Shown: positions 1-6,763, counted from the stretch's first letter. The stretch is DNA of 10,193 nucleotides from Nodosilinea sp. BSH.14 (GCA_023264315.1 JALQST010000078.1:1-10193); one strand, 5' to 3'. The notes: a model not told the origin generated them from the sequence alone. Made by a program: numbers and translations.

Positions 1-832
1 GGGCCACCGGGAATCGCTGAGGCAGGTGCAAAATCACATCGGCGGTGTGGAGGGCATTGCCGCCTCCCAGTTCGTGGAAGCTAAAGCCCCGGGTTTGGTC
101 GTCCCCTTCCGCCAGCAAAATCGGCACCCACTGTTCGCCATCCCAGGCTTCCCAGCGGCGGGGCGGATGGTCGGGGTTGATGCCCGTGGAGGTGGCCGCT
201 TCGCCAGAAAGCGTTAGGGCCAAAACGTTGCCCTCGGTGGGTTGCGCCCCATCCAACACCAGGTATAAGCTGTTGCCGGGACGGGGTTGCTCGTTGAAAA
301 TGCTCTGTTCCCGCCCCTCCCAGCGTCCGTCCGACTGCCTGGTCCACAAATTCGCAAAGGGGTTGGTCAGCAGGCTGGGCTGGGGATCGTCCCGGTCGGC
401 GGTGAGCAGGTGGTTAATTTCTGGTAGGCCGATGGCCAAAGGACGGTCGGTACTGAACACCACTGCCTCATCGGTTTCCGTGCGCTCCGTGGCCACCTCC
501 ACCCCTGCCGGAATGTGGTAGACCTGGGGCAAACTCGCCGCCAAATAAAACGTCACCTCCGTGCGGGCCGGGGCCGGGGGCTGAAGCCGAATCCCCAGCA
601 GTTCCAAAAAGGCTACATAGTTGCGGCGGGGCACCTGGTTAAACCGCATCAACATCTGGTCGGTCAACCAGGCGAACAGTTCCACCATCGTTACCCCAGG
701 GTCGCTGGGGTTGTAGTTTGTCCACTCCGGGCAATAGCGGGGAATCCGCAGCAAACACTCGTCTACCAAGTCTTGATAGGCCCGGTCATCCAGGTTCGAC
801 TTGGGCAACTGAGGCAAAAAATTAAACTCCAT
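1..832 (-). CDS. Putative baseplate assembly protein of a contractile injection system, N-terminal part
   Basis: About 277 codons are present and the gene runs off the left edge, so the C-terminus is missing. The product begins MEFNFLPQLPKSNLDDR, followed by a stretch with YNPSDPGVTMVELFAWLTDQ (about residues 44-63) and MLMRFNQVPRRNYVAFLELLGI. These segments are typical of the large baseplate assembly proteins of phage-tail-like particles (gpJ/Afp11-like). In such particles the protein joins gp25 in the baseplate wedge at the end of the sheath and inner tube. The ATG at 832 is preceded by a strong ribosome site (GGTGAGGGAG). It lies 13 nt after the gp25 stop, so the two genes form one operon. 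Later residues such as EGREQSIFNEQPRPGN fit the variable middle domain of this family. I see no lesion in the visible part. The family assignment is firm; the particle type (extracellular, or cyanobacterial thylakoid-anchored) is inference. Confidence 0.88.
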   Translation of the reverse strand, partial: MEFNFLPQLPKSNLDDRAYQDLVDECLLRIPRYCPEWTNYNPSDPGVTMVELFAWLTDQMLMRFNQVPRRNYVAFLELLGIRLQPPAPARTEVTFYLAASLPQVYHIPAGVEVATERTETDEAVVFSTDRPLAIGLPEINHLLTADRDDPQPSLLTNPFANLWTRQSDGRWEGREQSIFNEQPRPGNSLYLVLDGAQPTEGNVLALTLSGEAATSTGINPDHPPRRWEAWDGEQWVPILLAEGDDQTRGFSFHELGGGNALHTADVILHLPQRFPVA

Positions 833-845
833 AGGGCTCCCTCAC

Positions 846-1262
846 CTACTCCGGCGGCATCAGGTAAAAGGGATAGACCACACTGCGGCGCTGGTGGGTC
901 TCCTTGGCCTGGTAGAGAATCACGATGTTCACCCGTCCGTTCTCCCAATCGGGTTCCGCTAACACCTGATCCAGCACAATACGCGGCTCCCAGCGCTCCA
1001 GCGCCTCCTGCACATGGAGCCGAATTAGCAGCAGCGTGTCGGTGTTCATGGGGGCAAAGGTCATCTCCGACAGCCGACAACCATACTCAGGCCGATACAC
1101 CCGATCCCCAATCCTCGTCCGCAACAGCACCCGAATCGACTCCATCAGGTTTTGATCCCCCGCACTCAGGGGAAAGCCCCCCTGTACCGTCGTCCGCACC
1201 GGAAAAGCCCATCCCTGCCCCACATGGGCCGCTGGCTTAGTTTCGTTGAATGATCCTGGCAT
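846..1262 (-). CDS. GPW/gp25 family baseplate wedge protein
   Basis: This 138-aa protein has the usual length and signature of the T4 gp25-like lysozyme-fold family. An N-terminal stretch with GWAFPVRTTVQGGFPLSAGD is followed by LMESIRVLLRTRIGDRVYRPEYGCRL, then TFAPMN. A long helix (LLLIRLHVQEALERWEPRIVL) and a short C-terminal beta segment close it. In contractile tails, type VI secretion and extracellular injection systems this small protein is part of the baseplate wedge that anchors the sheath. The ATG at 1262 is chosen because an in-frame stop lies 27 nt upstream and the start fits the family; an AAGGGG stretch lies about 12 nt before it, a little far for a ribosome site. The next gene, the baseplate assembly protein, starts 13 nt downstream. 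The genes usually found upstream of gp25 in such operons are absent and hsdM stands there instead. Confidence 0.9.
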   Translation of the reverse strand: MPGSFNETKPAAHVGQGWAFPVRTTVQGGFPLSAGDQNLMESIRVLLRTRIGDRVYRPEYGCRLSEMTFAPMNTDTLLLIRLHVQEALERWEPRIVLDQVLAEPDWENGRVNIVILYQAKETHQRRSVVYPFYLMPPE

Positions 1263-1320
1263 GATGCTGACGCCGCCCCTTCCCGTACGCTAGGGCCACG
1301 ATAGCCAGTTTCCAGGGGGT

Positions 1321-1362
1321 TCAGTATTCGCCAAAGGTCGAACCCTGGCGCTGAGCCATCAT
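1321..1362 (-). CDS. Possible 13-residue mini-ORF overlapping the hsdM stop
   Basis: The last codons of hsdM contain AGGAG followed at once by ATGATG. The first ATG overlaps the hsdM TGA in an ATGA arrangement and opens a frame encoding MMAQRQGSTFGEY before a TGA. The overlap and ribosome-site match are what one expects of a coupled downstream gene, but 13 residues is too short to assign a family. It may be the stub of a gene lost when the hsd locus and the injection-system operon were joined, or chance. Confidence 0.2.
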   Translation of the reverse strand: MMAQRQGSTFGEY

Positions 1363-2939
1363 CTCCTGAGCTTTGCGAGAGCCACTTCGACCTCTTTACC
1401 CTTGGCCGCAATCACGTCGAGCAGTTGGGCGGGGGTGCGGGTATCTTCTTCGTTGACCTGATTGGGGTTAACGGCCTTGAGGTCGAGGTTTTTAGCCTCG
1501 ATGTCGGCACGGGTGACGCGCCAACTGCGCGGACTCTTGCCCCGGTGAGGCAACAGCGCAAAGAATTCCTCAAAGTCTTTGTCGATCAAGGGTTTTTTCT
1601 TCGTAACTTTGCGATCACTGAGGTCGTAGTACCAGATCGATTCCGTCGGTTTGCCCTTGGTAAAAAAGACCAGGTTGGTTTTCACCCCGGCCCCCGCCGC
1701 CGTAAACACCCCAGGGGGCAAGCTAACAATGGCCCACACCTCGCAATCGTCGAGGAGCTTGCGTTTGGTTTGCACAAAGGCGGTTTCGTTCGTGCGAAAG
1801 AGAATACCCTCATCGAGGACGATGCCGCAGCGGCCTCCCGGCTTCATGGCGGCGAGGGTGTGTTGCAGGTAGAGGGTTTGGGTGGAGCTGGTTTGGTAGA
1901 CAAAGTGGGTTTGGGCGGCTTTGCCCTCTTTGCCGCCAAAGGGCGGGTTCATCAGCACCACATCAAATTGAGATGGGGCACCGTCGTAGAGGCCGTCGTA
2001 GGTGACGCCCCCGGTGAGGGTGTTGCCGTGCCAGAGGTGGGGCAGGTCAATGCCGTGGAGCACCAGGTTCGCCAGGGCGATGGGATAGATGGCGTTGTCT
2101 TTTTCGCGCCCGTAGAAGGTCTTGTATTTGAGGGTTTCTTGCTGGGTGGCTTGGGGTTCTTCGCCCAAAGCTTGGTGAATGTGGTTGTAAGACTCGGCCA
2201 GGAACCCACCTGTGCCGCAGCCCGGATCGTAGAGGGTTTCGCCAATTTTGGGGTCAATGGCCTTCACCATGGCGCGAATCACCACCCGTGGGGTAAAGAA
2301 CTGGCCGCCATCGTTGCCCTTTTCGCCCATCTTCAGCAGCAACCCTTCGTAGACCTGGGAGATAGCGAAGATGTGGGTGGTGTCGATGTTGTCTTGGCTG
2401 ATGGCATGAACTTTGTCGAGAATGTCGAGGAAGTTCTTTTCGGTGTCGATGCGGGTGCGTTCGACGCTGGAGAGAATTTCGCTGATCACCTTTTGCCGAG
2501 GCGTGGCACCGGGCAGGGTTTTGAGGGTCTTGAGGTGGGGAATCAGGTCGGTGTGGAGGAACTTAAAAAACTCGCCCTCGGCCCCATCGGTGAGTTCTTT
2601 GCGTTTCCAGCCCTGGGGTAGGCCATCGATCTGCTTGAGGGGGTCTTCGTCGTAGGGGGCGGCCCATTCGCGCCAGCGGTAGGGAAAGCCGATGGACGGG
2701 GTGAAGGGTTGCCCTACGGCTTCGAGTTCGTCTTGTTCGTGGGCTTCGTTATCGTCGAGGAGGCGGAGAAAGAGGATCCAGGTGAGTTCTGGAACATACT
2801 GAAGCGCCCCGGCACAGTTGGAGCGCCGCATGATGTCGCAGATGGACTTGACGTAACTATCGAGGCTTTGTTGGGTCGTAAAAAGCCGTCCGTTACCGTT
2901 CTTGCTGTTGCTGTCGTTGTTGTTACTTGTTTTTGCCAT
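1359..2939 (-). CDS. hsdM: Type I restriction-modification methyltransferase subunit HsdM
   Basis: The 526-aa product is a full-length N6-adenine DNA methyltransferase subunit. It uses S-adenosylmethionine to methylate adenines within the target chosen by HsdS. An N-terminal helical HsdM domain (about residues 20-180, with LDSYVKSICDIMRRS and LTWILFLRLLDD) is followed by QFFTPRVVIRAMV (213-225). The SAM-binding motif I is DPGCGTGGF (238-246) and the catalytic motif IV is NPPF (331-334). The C-terminus (TPAQLLDVIAAKGKEVEVALAKLRR) is the usual helical tail. I see no frameshift. The ATG at 2939 lies 8 nt after the vapC stop and has no strong ribosome site, so translation may be coupled to vapC. 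Unlike ordinary hsd operons, this gene is separated from hsdS by about 4.6 kb of accessory genes. It is probably transcribed from the toxin-antitoxin promoter at about 3774, or by read-through. Confidence 0.96.
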   Translation of the reverse strand: MAKTSNNNDSNSKNGNGRLFTTQQSLDSYVKSICDIMRRSNCAGALQYVPELTWILFLRLLDDNEAHEQDELEAVGQPFTPSIGFPYRWREWAAPYDEDPLKQIDGLPQGWKRKELTDGAEGEFFKFLHTDLIPHLKTLKTLPGATPRQKVISEILSSVERTRIDTEKNFLDILDKVHAISQDNIDTTHIFAISQVYEGLLLKMGEKGNDGGQFFTPRVVIRAMVKAIDPKIGETLYDPGCGTGGFLAESYNHIHQALGEEPQATQQETLKYKTFYGREKDNAIYPIALANLVLHGIDLPHLWHGNTLTGGVTYDGLYDGAPSQFDVVLMNPPFGGKEGKAAQTHFVYQTSSTQTLYLQHTLAAMKPGGRCGIVLDEGILFRTNETAFVQTKRKLLDDCEVWAIVSLPPGVFTAAGAGVKTNLVFFTKGKPTESIWYYDLSDRKVTKKKPLIDKDFEEFFALLPHRGKSPRSWRVTRADIEAKNLDLKAVNPNQVNEEDTRTPAQLLDVIAAKGKEVEVALAKLRR

Positions 2940-2947
2940 CGTGATTT

Positions 2948-3376
2948 CTAAGACCAGTCAGAGAGTGTCAGCACATGGGGAAATGAGGATCGAACTGAGT
3001 TCGCCAGTTTCTCATCTGCTGTGATTAAGGGGCATCCTTGGCGAAGGCTAAGGGCGATATAGAGCGAGTCATAGACGGTTCTTTGGTGTGTGCTGGCAAT
3101 TTGATAGGCATCATTCAGCAAGGTAACTGATGGCGTTATTAAAACGTTGATCGATTGAAATATATGGAGTAGGTCTATGGCATCAGCTTGAGAAATGCCT
3201 TGAAATCGTTGCAATTTCCAGATTACATTGCCGACCTCTGCATAGAGCAAGTCGGGTGCCAGGAGTGAGACTTGATTATTTTCATAAGCGTCTAGGATAT
3301 CGTGAGCCTTGGCCGAGTCTGGCTGTGGAACCAACCATTTAATGACTACGCTAGTATCGACAACGACTTCTTTCAC
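2948..3376 (-). CDS. vapC: VapC-family PIN-domain ribonuclease toxin
   Basis: This 142-aa PIN-domain protein is probably the toxin of a type II toxin-antitoxin pair. VapC toxins are Mg-dependent ribonucleases that cut specific RNAs, often tRNA, and are held inactive by the partner antitoxin. The four acidic residues expected in a PIN active site are all visible: D7 (VVVDTS), E47 (LYAEVGNVIW), D103 (VYDSLYIALS) and D121 (ITADEKL). The start is GTG at 3376, 2 nt after the antitoxin stop; the N-terminus MKEVVVDTSVVIKWLV begins where PIN proteins normally begin. The gene is full length and looks intact. hsdM starts 8 nt after its stop, so antitoxin, toxin and hsdM look like one transcript. It is not closely similar to the truncated VapC at 6428-6517 (MYLIDTNIWLERLLDQ), so the two are separate acquisitions. 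No RNA target can be deduced. Confidence 0.92.
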   Translation of the reverse strand: MKEVVVDTSVVIKWLVPQPDSAKAHDILDAYENNQVSLLAPDLLYAEVGNVIWKLQRFQGISQADAIDLLHIFQSINVLITPSVTLLNDAYQIASTHQRTVYDSLYIALSLRQGCPLITADEKLANSVRSSFPHVLTLSDWS

Positions 3377-3378
3377 GA

Positions 3379-3744
3379 TTATCTATCCCGATCTTCGCAG
3401 ATTAAGTCAACACTATCGGGAAAGTCGCCATAGGTGGTCAATAGCCGCAATCGCAATTCATCTATTTTTAGAACAGCGAATTGGCGGTCATGGTGCATAG
3501 TTTCTTGCTCCACAACAGGATTTTGGCTGAAGTTAGGGGAGTTTTTAACAATGCCGAAGAGATCCCTAAAAGAGGGCTTATCCACCTTTTCTGATGGGGA
3601 TCTACTGTCGTGAGTGAATGCCTGAGTGGAGGAGGGTGTATTCACTCTGGCCATGAGAAACTCAACGAAATCGAGGACTTCGTGTTGTTTTTCGAGGGGC
3701 AGGGTACGCAGTTTTTCGAGGAGTTGGGTTTCGAGGTGGGGCAT
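3379..3744 (-). CDS. DUF2281-type antitoxin paired with VapC, with unusual C-terminal extension
   Basis: This 121-aa protein begins with the helical DUF2281 motif LEKLRTLPLEKQHEVLDFVEFL (first about 30 residues), a domain found in many cyanobacterial antitoxins, and ends 2 nt before vapC. It likely binds and neutralises that toxin and represses the shared promoter. A middle stretch, KPSFRDLFGIVKNSPNF, looks like the normal toxin-binding tail of the family. After that the protein continues for about 50 more residues (MHHDRQFAVLKIDELRLRLL and onward to ICEDRDR), more than I expect for the family; this may be a second antitoxin tail fused in. The first 44 nt upstream of codon 1 in minus-sense reading (3697-3740) are identical to the same part of the antitoxin at 7231-7473. 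The leader has no Shine-Dalgarno sequence; it is pyrimidine-rich. Confidence 0.85.
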   Translation of the reverse strand: MPHLETQLLEKLRTLPLEKQHEVLDFVEFLMARVNTPSSTQAFTHDSRSPSEKVDKPSFRDLFGIVKNSPNFSQNPVVEQETMHHDRQFAVLKIDELRLRLLTTYGDFPDSVDLICEDRDR

Positions 3745-3773
3745 GGGGAGGGATGGGGAGTGAGCTAAAGACT

Positions 3774-3782
3774 ATTGTACAA
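3774..3782 (-). promoter_or_regulatory. TACAAT -10-like element within a TTGTACAA palindrome
   Basis: Minus-strand TTGTACAAT holds a five-of-six match to the -10 consensus and the 8-bp palindrome TTGTACAA (3775-3782), 30 nt upstream of the antitoxin ATG. The same element lies 33 nt upstream of both other antitoxin starts. It is the likely autoregulated promoter or operator for antitoxin, vapC and probably hsdM. No good -35 hexamer is visible. Confidence 0.5.
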
Positions 3783-3792
3783 ACATGGGCCG

Positions 3793-3806
3793 AGAAACCG
3801 GGTTCT
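3793..3806. repeat. AGAAACC palindromic repeat, one base short
   Basis: The 14-nt agaaaccgggttct is the 15-nt palindrome seen at 6774-6788 and 7525-7539 minus one T. AGAAACCCGGTTTCT-type repeats are scattered through many cyanobacterial genomes. Here it sits just upstream of the TTGTACAAT element. Confidence 0.6.
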
Positions 3807-3863
3807 GGGTGATCCGTGGTGCGTCTGGCGGTACCGAGGACAAAAAACAGGCTTCTAGGTGGC

Positions 3864-4523
3864 TCACAGTTCACCGTTTTGTAATTGACGCCGCAGGGTG
3901 CGGAGCATGGTGCTGGTGCCCGTGGCGATGGCGGCTTGCACCAGATCGGGTACCCAAGTGGTGATGGGTAGGGTGGGGAAAACCTGGCTTGTGGTACCGG
4001 GCTGATAGTCACCGTCCTGAAGCCGATGAATGGTCAGGCGGCCATTATCGTAGATCCACACTTCCGGGACTTGCAGGGTGGCGTAGGCATCGAGGGTGGT
4101 TTTGGAGGTGACATCGGCTTCAATGGCGAGATCCGGCGGTGGGTCGGTGTCCATGTCCATCCGCATGAGGGCGCGTACCCGTTCGGCATTCTGAATATAA
4201 AAACAGGTGTCGGGTTCAAGTCCGGCCCGTTTGGGCTTTTTGAAGGTGGTGGAACCAAAGTCTTCCCAGTCTCTTTCCTGGGCATCTAACAGGGCTTTGA
4301 CAATATCCGCGATGATGCGGTGGGGGCGTTCGTGGGCGGGCAGCGGGGACATGATTTCGAGGGTGCCGTTGCAATAGTTGAGGCGGGGAACGCGGCGATC
4401 TTCCCCTAACTCGGCGTAGAGGGTTTCGTATTGCTCCCAGGTGACATCGTTGATCAGCAGGTGGCTACCGGGCGACAGATCAATGGTGGTGATGGGAAGT
4501 TTGACCAGGTTAAGTAGGGTCAT
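3864..4523 (-). CDS. Uma2 family (DUF820) endonuclease-like protein
   Basis: The 219-aa product matches the Uma2 family, a PD-(D/E)XK-fold group greatly expanded in cyanobacteria and often near mobile or defence genes; its cellular substrate is generally unknown. Visible marks are an N-terminal DVTWEQYETLYAELG, then RLNYCNGTLEIMSPLPAHE (E66), then LEPDTCFYI (D105), and PPDLAIEADVTSKT (D131, E135, K141), which would form the metal-binding core. The family-typical VPEVWIYDNGRLTIHRL follows, and the C-terminus includes TSTMLRTLRRQL. The ATG at 4523 gives the normal N-terminus; only a weak purine run (AGCAG) precedes it. It is 242 nt from the AlbA-type gene and is followed directly by linker copy 1, whose first bases encode its final residues. 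The gene looks intact. Confidence 0.9.
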   Translation of the reverse strand: MTLLNLVKLPITTIDLSPGSHLLINDVTWEQYETLYAELGEDRRVPRLNYCNGTLEIMSPLPAHERPHRIIADIVKALLDAQERDWEDFGSTTFKKPKRAGLEPDTCFYIQNAERVRALMRMDMDTDPPPDLAIEADVTSKTTLDAYATLQVPEVWIYDNGRLTIHRLQDGDYQPGTTSQVFPTLPITTWVPDLVQAAIATGTSTMLRTLRRQLQNGEL

Positions 4524-4576
4524 GGTGTTTTCTGCTGGAGTGGGCGAAAACGGGATGGATGACGGATGGTGAAATG

Positions 4577-4596
4577 GTAGGTAGAGACTACCCTAC
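4577..4596. repeat. Small hairpin in the Uma2 leader
   Basis: GTAGGTAG and CTACCCTAC pair with a single bulge around a 3-nt loop, 54 nt upstream of the Uma2 ATG. There is no T-run, so it is not a typical terminator. The 242-nt gap 4524-4765 otherwise contains a terminator-like hairpin and no gene I can support. Confidence 0.4.
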
Positions 4597-4716
4597 GGGC
4601 TATGGATTCGTTTGGTCAAACTGTGGAGGATGATAACTGAACAGCCTTGTAAATAAGCGATCATTTACTCCCTCAACATCTTGCACTGCAAAGAGTCTAG
4701 CCGTTTATACGCGATT

Positions 4717-4759
4717 AAACACGCCTGCTCGTTTTTTAGAATCAGTTGGCGTGTTTTTT
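4717..4759 (+). terminator. Terminator-like inverted repeat with T-run on the plus strand
   Basis: AAACACGCC (4717-4725) and GGCGTGTTT (4748-4756) form a perfect 9-bp stem around a 22-nt loop, followed on the plus strand by six Ts (4754-4759). It lies just past the 3' end of the minus-strand AlbA-type gene. In that direction the tail is only TTTAATCG, so termination there would be weak. The long loop lowers confidence. Confidence 0.4.
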
Positions 4760-4765
4760 GCGTGA

Positions 4766-6413
4766 TTAAGGAAGTACGTAGAAAGACCCTCGCCCTTTGC
4801 CGTGGAGAGTTAGTTTGTTTTCGGTCGCCAGTTTGCGTAGGAGATGCGCGGATTGATCTTTGCTGAGGCGGCAGAGTTCCATCACATCTTTTCGGGTCAC
4901 GCGGCCATGCTTTTGAGCAAACTGGATAACCATTTGCTCTTGCTGGATGCTATTAAATCCGGCTTGGCGGATGTAATTGGCGCTTTGGCCCAGATCACGG
5001 TAGGTTTCGGCGCTAAGGATGTAAGTACGGCCTCTTTTGATGCCATGGGGTTCAATCAGGCCGATTTTAACTAAGCGCTCAAGAATGGCACGGGCTTGGG
5101 CTTCTGGCTTCTGGATGGCTTGAGCAACGGTGGCGACATCGATACGTCGGGTCGTGCGTAGACGAGAAAGAATAATTAGAGCATCGAGGGAAATAGATGA
5201 TTGGGTACGGTTTTCCTCTTCAATAATCATTTTGAGGAAGGGCAGATCGGCTTCCGTAGAACTCAGTATGACTTGAACGGTGGAAGCATTGCTGCCGGAA
5301 TAGTCGGGTTCGGGTCTGCCGTAGCGGAGTAAGCCTTGGAAGATCAAATCTACCCCGCGTCCGGTACGCTCTGCTAGGCCGATCCGTTTGATAGCGTCGG
5401 CCAGCGCAGGGTTTCGGGGTTTCGGTTCGACCACTAGCAAATTATCTAAGGTGACACCTTCCACAAAACCGCCTGGATTGCTGATGGAGAGTGTATTGCC
5501 CTGCAAACGGATGAACACTGTACCCAATACGGAGTAATCCCGGTGAACGATGGCATTGACCAGTGCCTCTCGAAAGGCACGGCGATCATAAGTAGGAATC
5601 GCAACCCGAAACAGCCCCCACTGCATTTCTTCTTCTTCGATGCGGGCTTCAAATTGTTCCATGATGCGCTCGAAGGTTGTGAGCAGGGGAGTCCGGTAGA
5701 AATCGTTGACCCTAACATCGGTACCGTCTAGCACTTGAAAGGCGACTTCGTGGGTGGGAAGGTGGTCTCGCAAAGCACTTTCTTTGCCGATGAGCAGCAA
5801 CCCGGCCACAGTAGGCACTCGCTGACTATCAACGGTACGGACTAAGCCTAGTGCTCCGTCTAGCTCATCATCGGTTAGGCCGATCAGGGTGGCATCGCCG
5901 CTGAATCGCTCAATCATCTGGCGCAGGCGTTGCCGTTCTAGCGGATCGAGGTCATCGAGGGTAGCACCAATAACGGGATTGGCAGTAATGATCGAGTAGA
6001 CCGAGGGAAGACTGACGGCTGATGAATTCATGGGGATAGAAGGGGACACACTGAGGCGTGCCATCGGCTTGTAGGCGGCGACGTTGGAGCAAACCATCTG
6101 AGGTGGCGACCAGTCGAGGGGATTTAGGCACCTCAATGGCGGCAACGGTGTGATCCTCTTCCTGAAGGATGTTGATACGGACGCTGATGGGAGGATTGGT
6201 TCGGTTGGCGATGAGGGCAGAGAGGGCCGCAGGGCTTTGCCGTTGGGCATGGGTTCCGGTAATCGTGCCATCATCTTCCACGCCCAGGTAGAGAACCCCA
6301 CCGTCGGTATTGGCAAGGCAAACGACCGTAGCCACCAAATCACGATCACTGAGGCGAGACTGATCGCTTTTGAACTCGATGGTGAGAGATTCTTGCTGGG
6401 GAATGATACGCAT
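4766..6413 (-). pseudogene. AlbA_2 / HATPase_c_4 DNA-binding regulator-like protein, frameshifted
   Basis: Joined across one frameshift, this is about 549 aa. The first part (ATG at 6413, about 140 codons) carries an AlbA_2/Schlafen-type nucleic-acid-binding domain with LTIEFKSDQS and CLANTDGGVLYLGVEDDG. It continues to ISRQSSLGLLD and then drifts off frame to a TGA at 5952-5954. The correct continuation (ITANPVIGATLDDLDPLERQ) is in the +1 frame, so one extra base or two missing bases lie at about 5985-6005. The rest has a RecG-C-terminal-like ATPase region (FREALVNAIVHRDYS, SISNPGGF, AERTGRGVD) and a winged-helix C-terminus (VTRKDVMELCRLSKDQSAHL). Proteins of this build are usually called ATP-binding transcriptional regulators; their true role is poorly known. 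GGGGAG precedes the ATG, 14 nt after the truncated vapC stop. The gene is dead, the two halves act separately, or the base is a sequencing error. Confidence 0.85.
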
Positions 6414-6427
6414 GATGGCAAGCTCCC

Positions 6428-6517
6428 CTACAACTCACCCTTAAAGGCTTTTACGACGTTGGCCTGTTGCTGATCGAGTAATCGTTCTAGCCAAATGTTG
6501 GTGTCAATCAGATACAT
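6428..6517 (-). pseudogene. vapC: Truncated VapC toxin stub fused to an HsdS-like tail
   Basis: The 29-codon frame begins MYLIDTNIWLERLLDQ, the standard start of a PIN-domain VapC with the first catalytic Asp (D5), and overlaps the antitoxin 3' end by 14 nt as in intact operons. It then stops matching VapC and finishes ANVVKAFKGEL. That ending resembles the C-terminal end of HsdS proteins (compare ALLRQAFSGEL at the end of the hsdS gene here). About 100 residues and three of the four active-site acids are missing, so no ribonuclease activity is expected. The simplest reading is a deletion that joined the first 50 nt or so of vapC to the last 30 nt of an hsdS-like gene. The VapC start is clear; the HsdS origin of the tail is less certain because it is short. 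Confidence 0.75.
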
Positions 6518-6722
6518 GGTTTGCCCAATCGTCAACGGTTTCTTGTTGTAGGCTGAGGCTGGTGTAGGTAGAGCGCTCGTGGCGCAGTGCCCCAGCCCAG
6601 TTTTGCTTGAGGTATCGGGGCGACTGGGGCGGGTGTTGTTTGAGCAGGGCGGTGACGAGGTTGACCACCTGTTGTTGGGCCTGGGGTGGTAGATTTTGGA
6701 TTTCTTGAAGGATGGGATGCAT
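6504..6722 (-). CDS. vapB: VapB-like antitoxin, orphaned by loss of its toxin
   Basis: The 72-aa protein starts MHPILQEIQNLPPQAQQQVV, a divergent DUF2281-like helical start. It ends with WAGALRHERSTYTSLSLQQETVDDW, a tail typical of cyanobacterial antitoxins whose VapC starts MYLIDTNIWLERLL. The overlap with that toxin start (14 nt) is kept. Since only a stub of the toxin remains, the antitoxin has no intact local partner. It could still repress its own promoter or buffer a related toxin elsewhere. Its leader is nearly identical (70 of 71 bases, start codon included) to that of the antitoxin at 7231-7473, yet the proteins are clearly different. No Shine-Dalgarno sequence is seen. Confidence 0.8.
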   Translation of the reverse strand: MHPILQEIQNLPPQAQQQVVNLVTALLKQHPPQSPRYLKQNWAGALRHERSTYTSLSLQQETVDDWANHVSD

Positions 6723-6754
6723 GGTGGGGGATGGCTATGGGGTGGCTGAATACT

Positions 6755-6763
6755 ATTGTACAA
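6755..6763 (-). promoter_or_regulatory. TACAAT -10-like element within a TTGTACAA palindrome
   Basis: Same element as at 3774 and 7506. The palindrome is 6756-6763 and lies 33 nt upstream of the antitoxin ATG. It likely drives the orphan antitoxin, the vapC stub and the AlbA-type gene, which are tightly spaced. Confidence 0.5.

Larger units (their letters stand above)
3745..3872 (-). repeat. Inter-module linker, copy 1 (degenerate)
   Basis: This is the most diverged of three linkers that precede toxin-antitoxin modules in the window. Read on the minus strand it starts with GAACTGTGAGCCA (3860-3872), which supplies the last codons of the Uma2 gene (Glu-Leu-stop). A less conserved stretch follows, then an AGAAACC palindrome lacking one T (3793-3806), then GTTTGTACAATAGT, and it ends at the antitoxin ATG. 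The order of parts matches the other two copies. Alternative: chance similarity of a few short motifs, which is unlikely because the order and spacing to the ATG are conserved. Confidence 0.7.

Noticed and set aside
45..1240. Plus-strand frames opposite the baseplate and gp25 genes
   Set aside because: The minus-strand proteins match known families with proper starts and ribosome sites. The plus-strand products are rich in Arg, Ser and Pro and resemble nothing.
1425..2621. A 398-codon open frame on the plus strand
   Set aside because: It lies antisense to hsdM, whose motifs are beyond doubt. Its composition (runs of Gly, Val, Phe) is that of a GC-skewed antisense shadow with no recognisable domain.
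6010..6421. The first third of the long frame ending at 4766
   Set aside because: Upstream of about 6000 this frame is Ser/Pro-rich nonsense. The AlbA_2 protein is encoded there in the neighbouring frame starting at 6413, so the long frame is not a gene as it stands.
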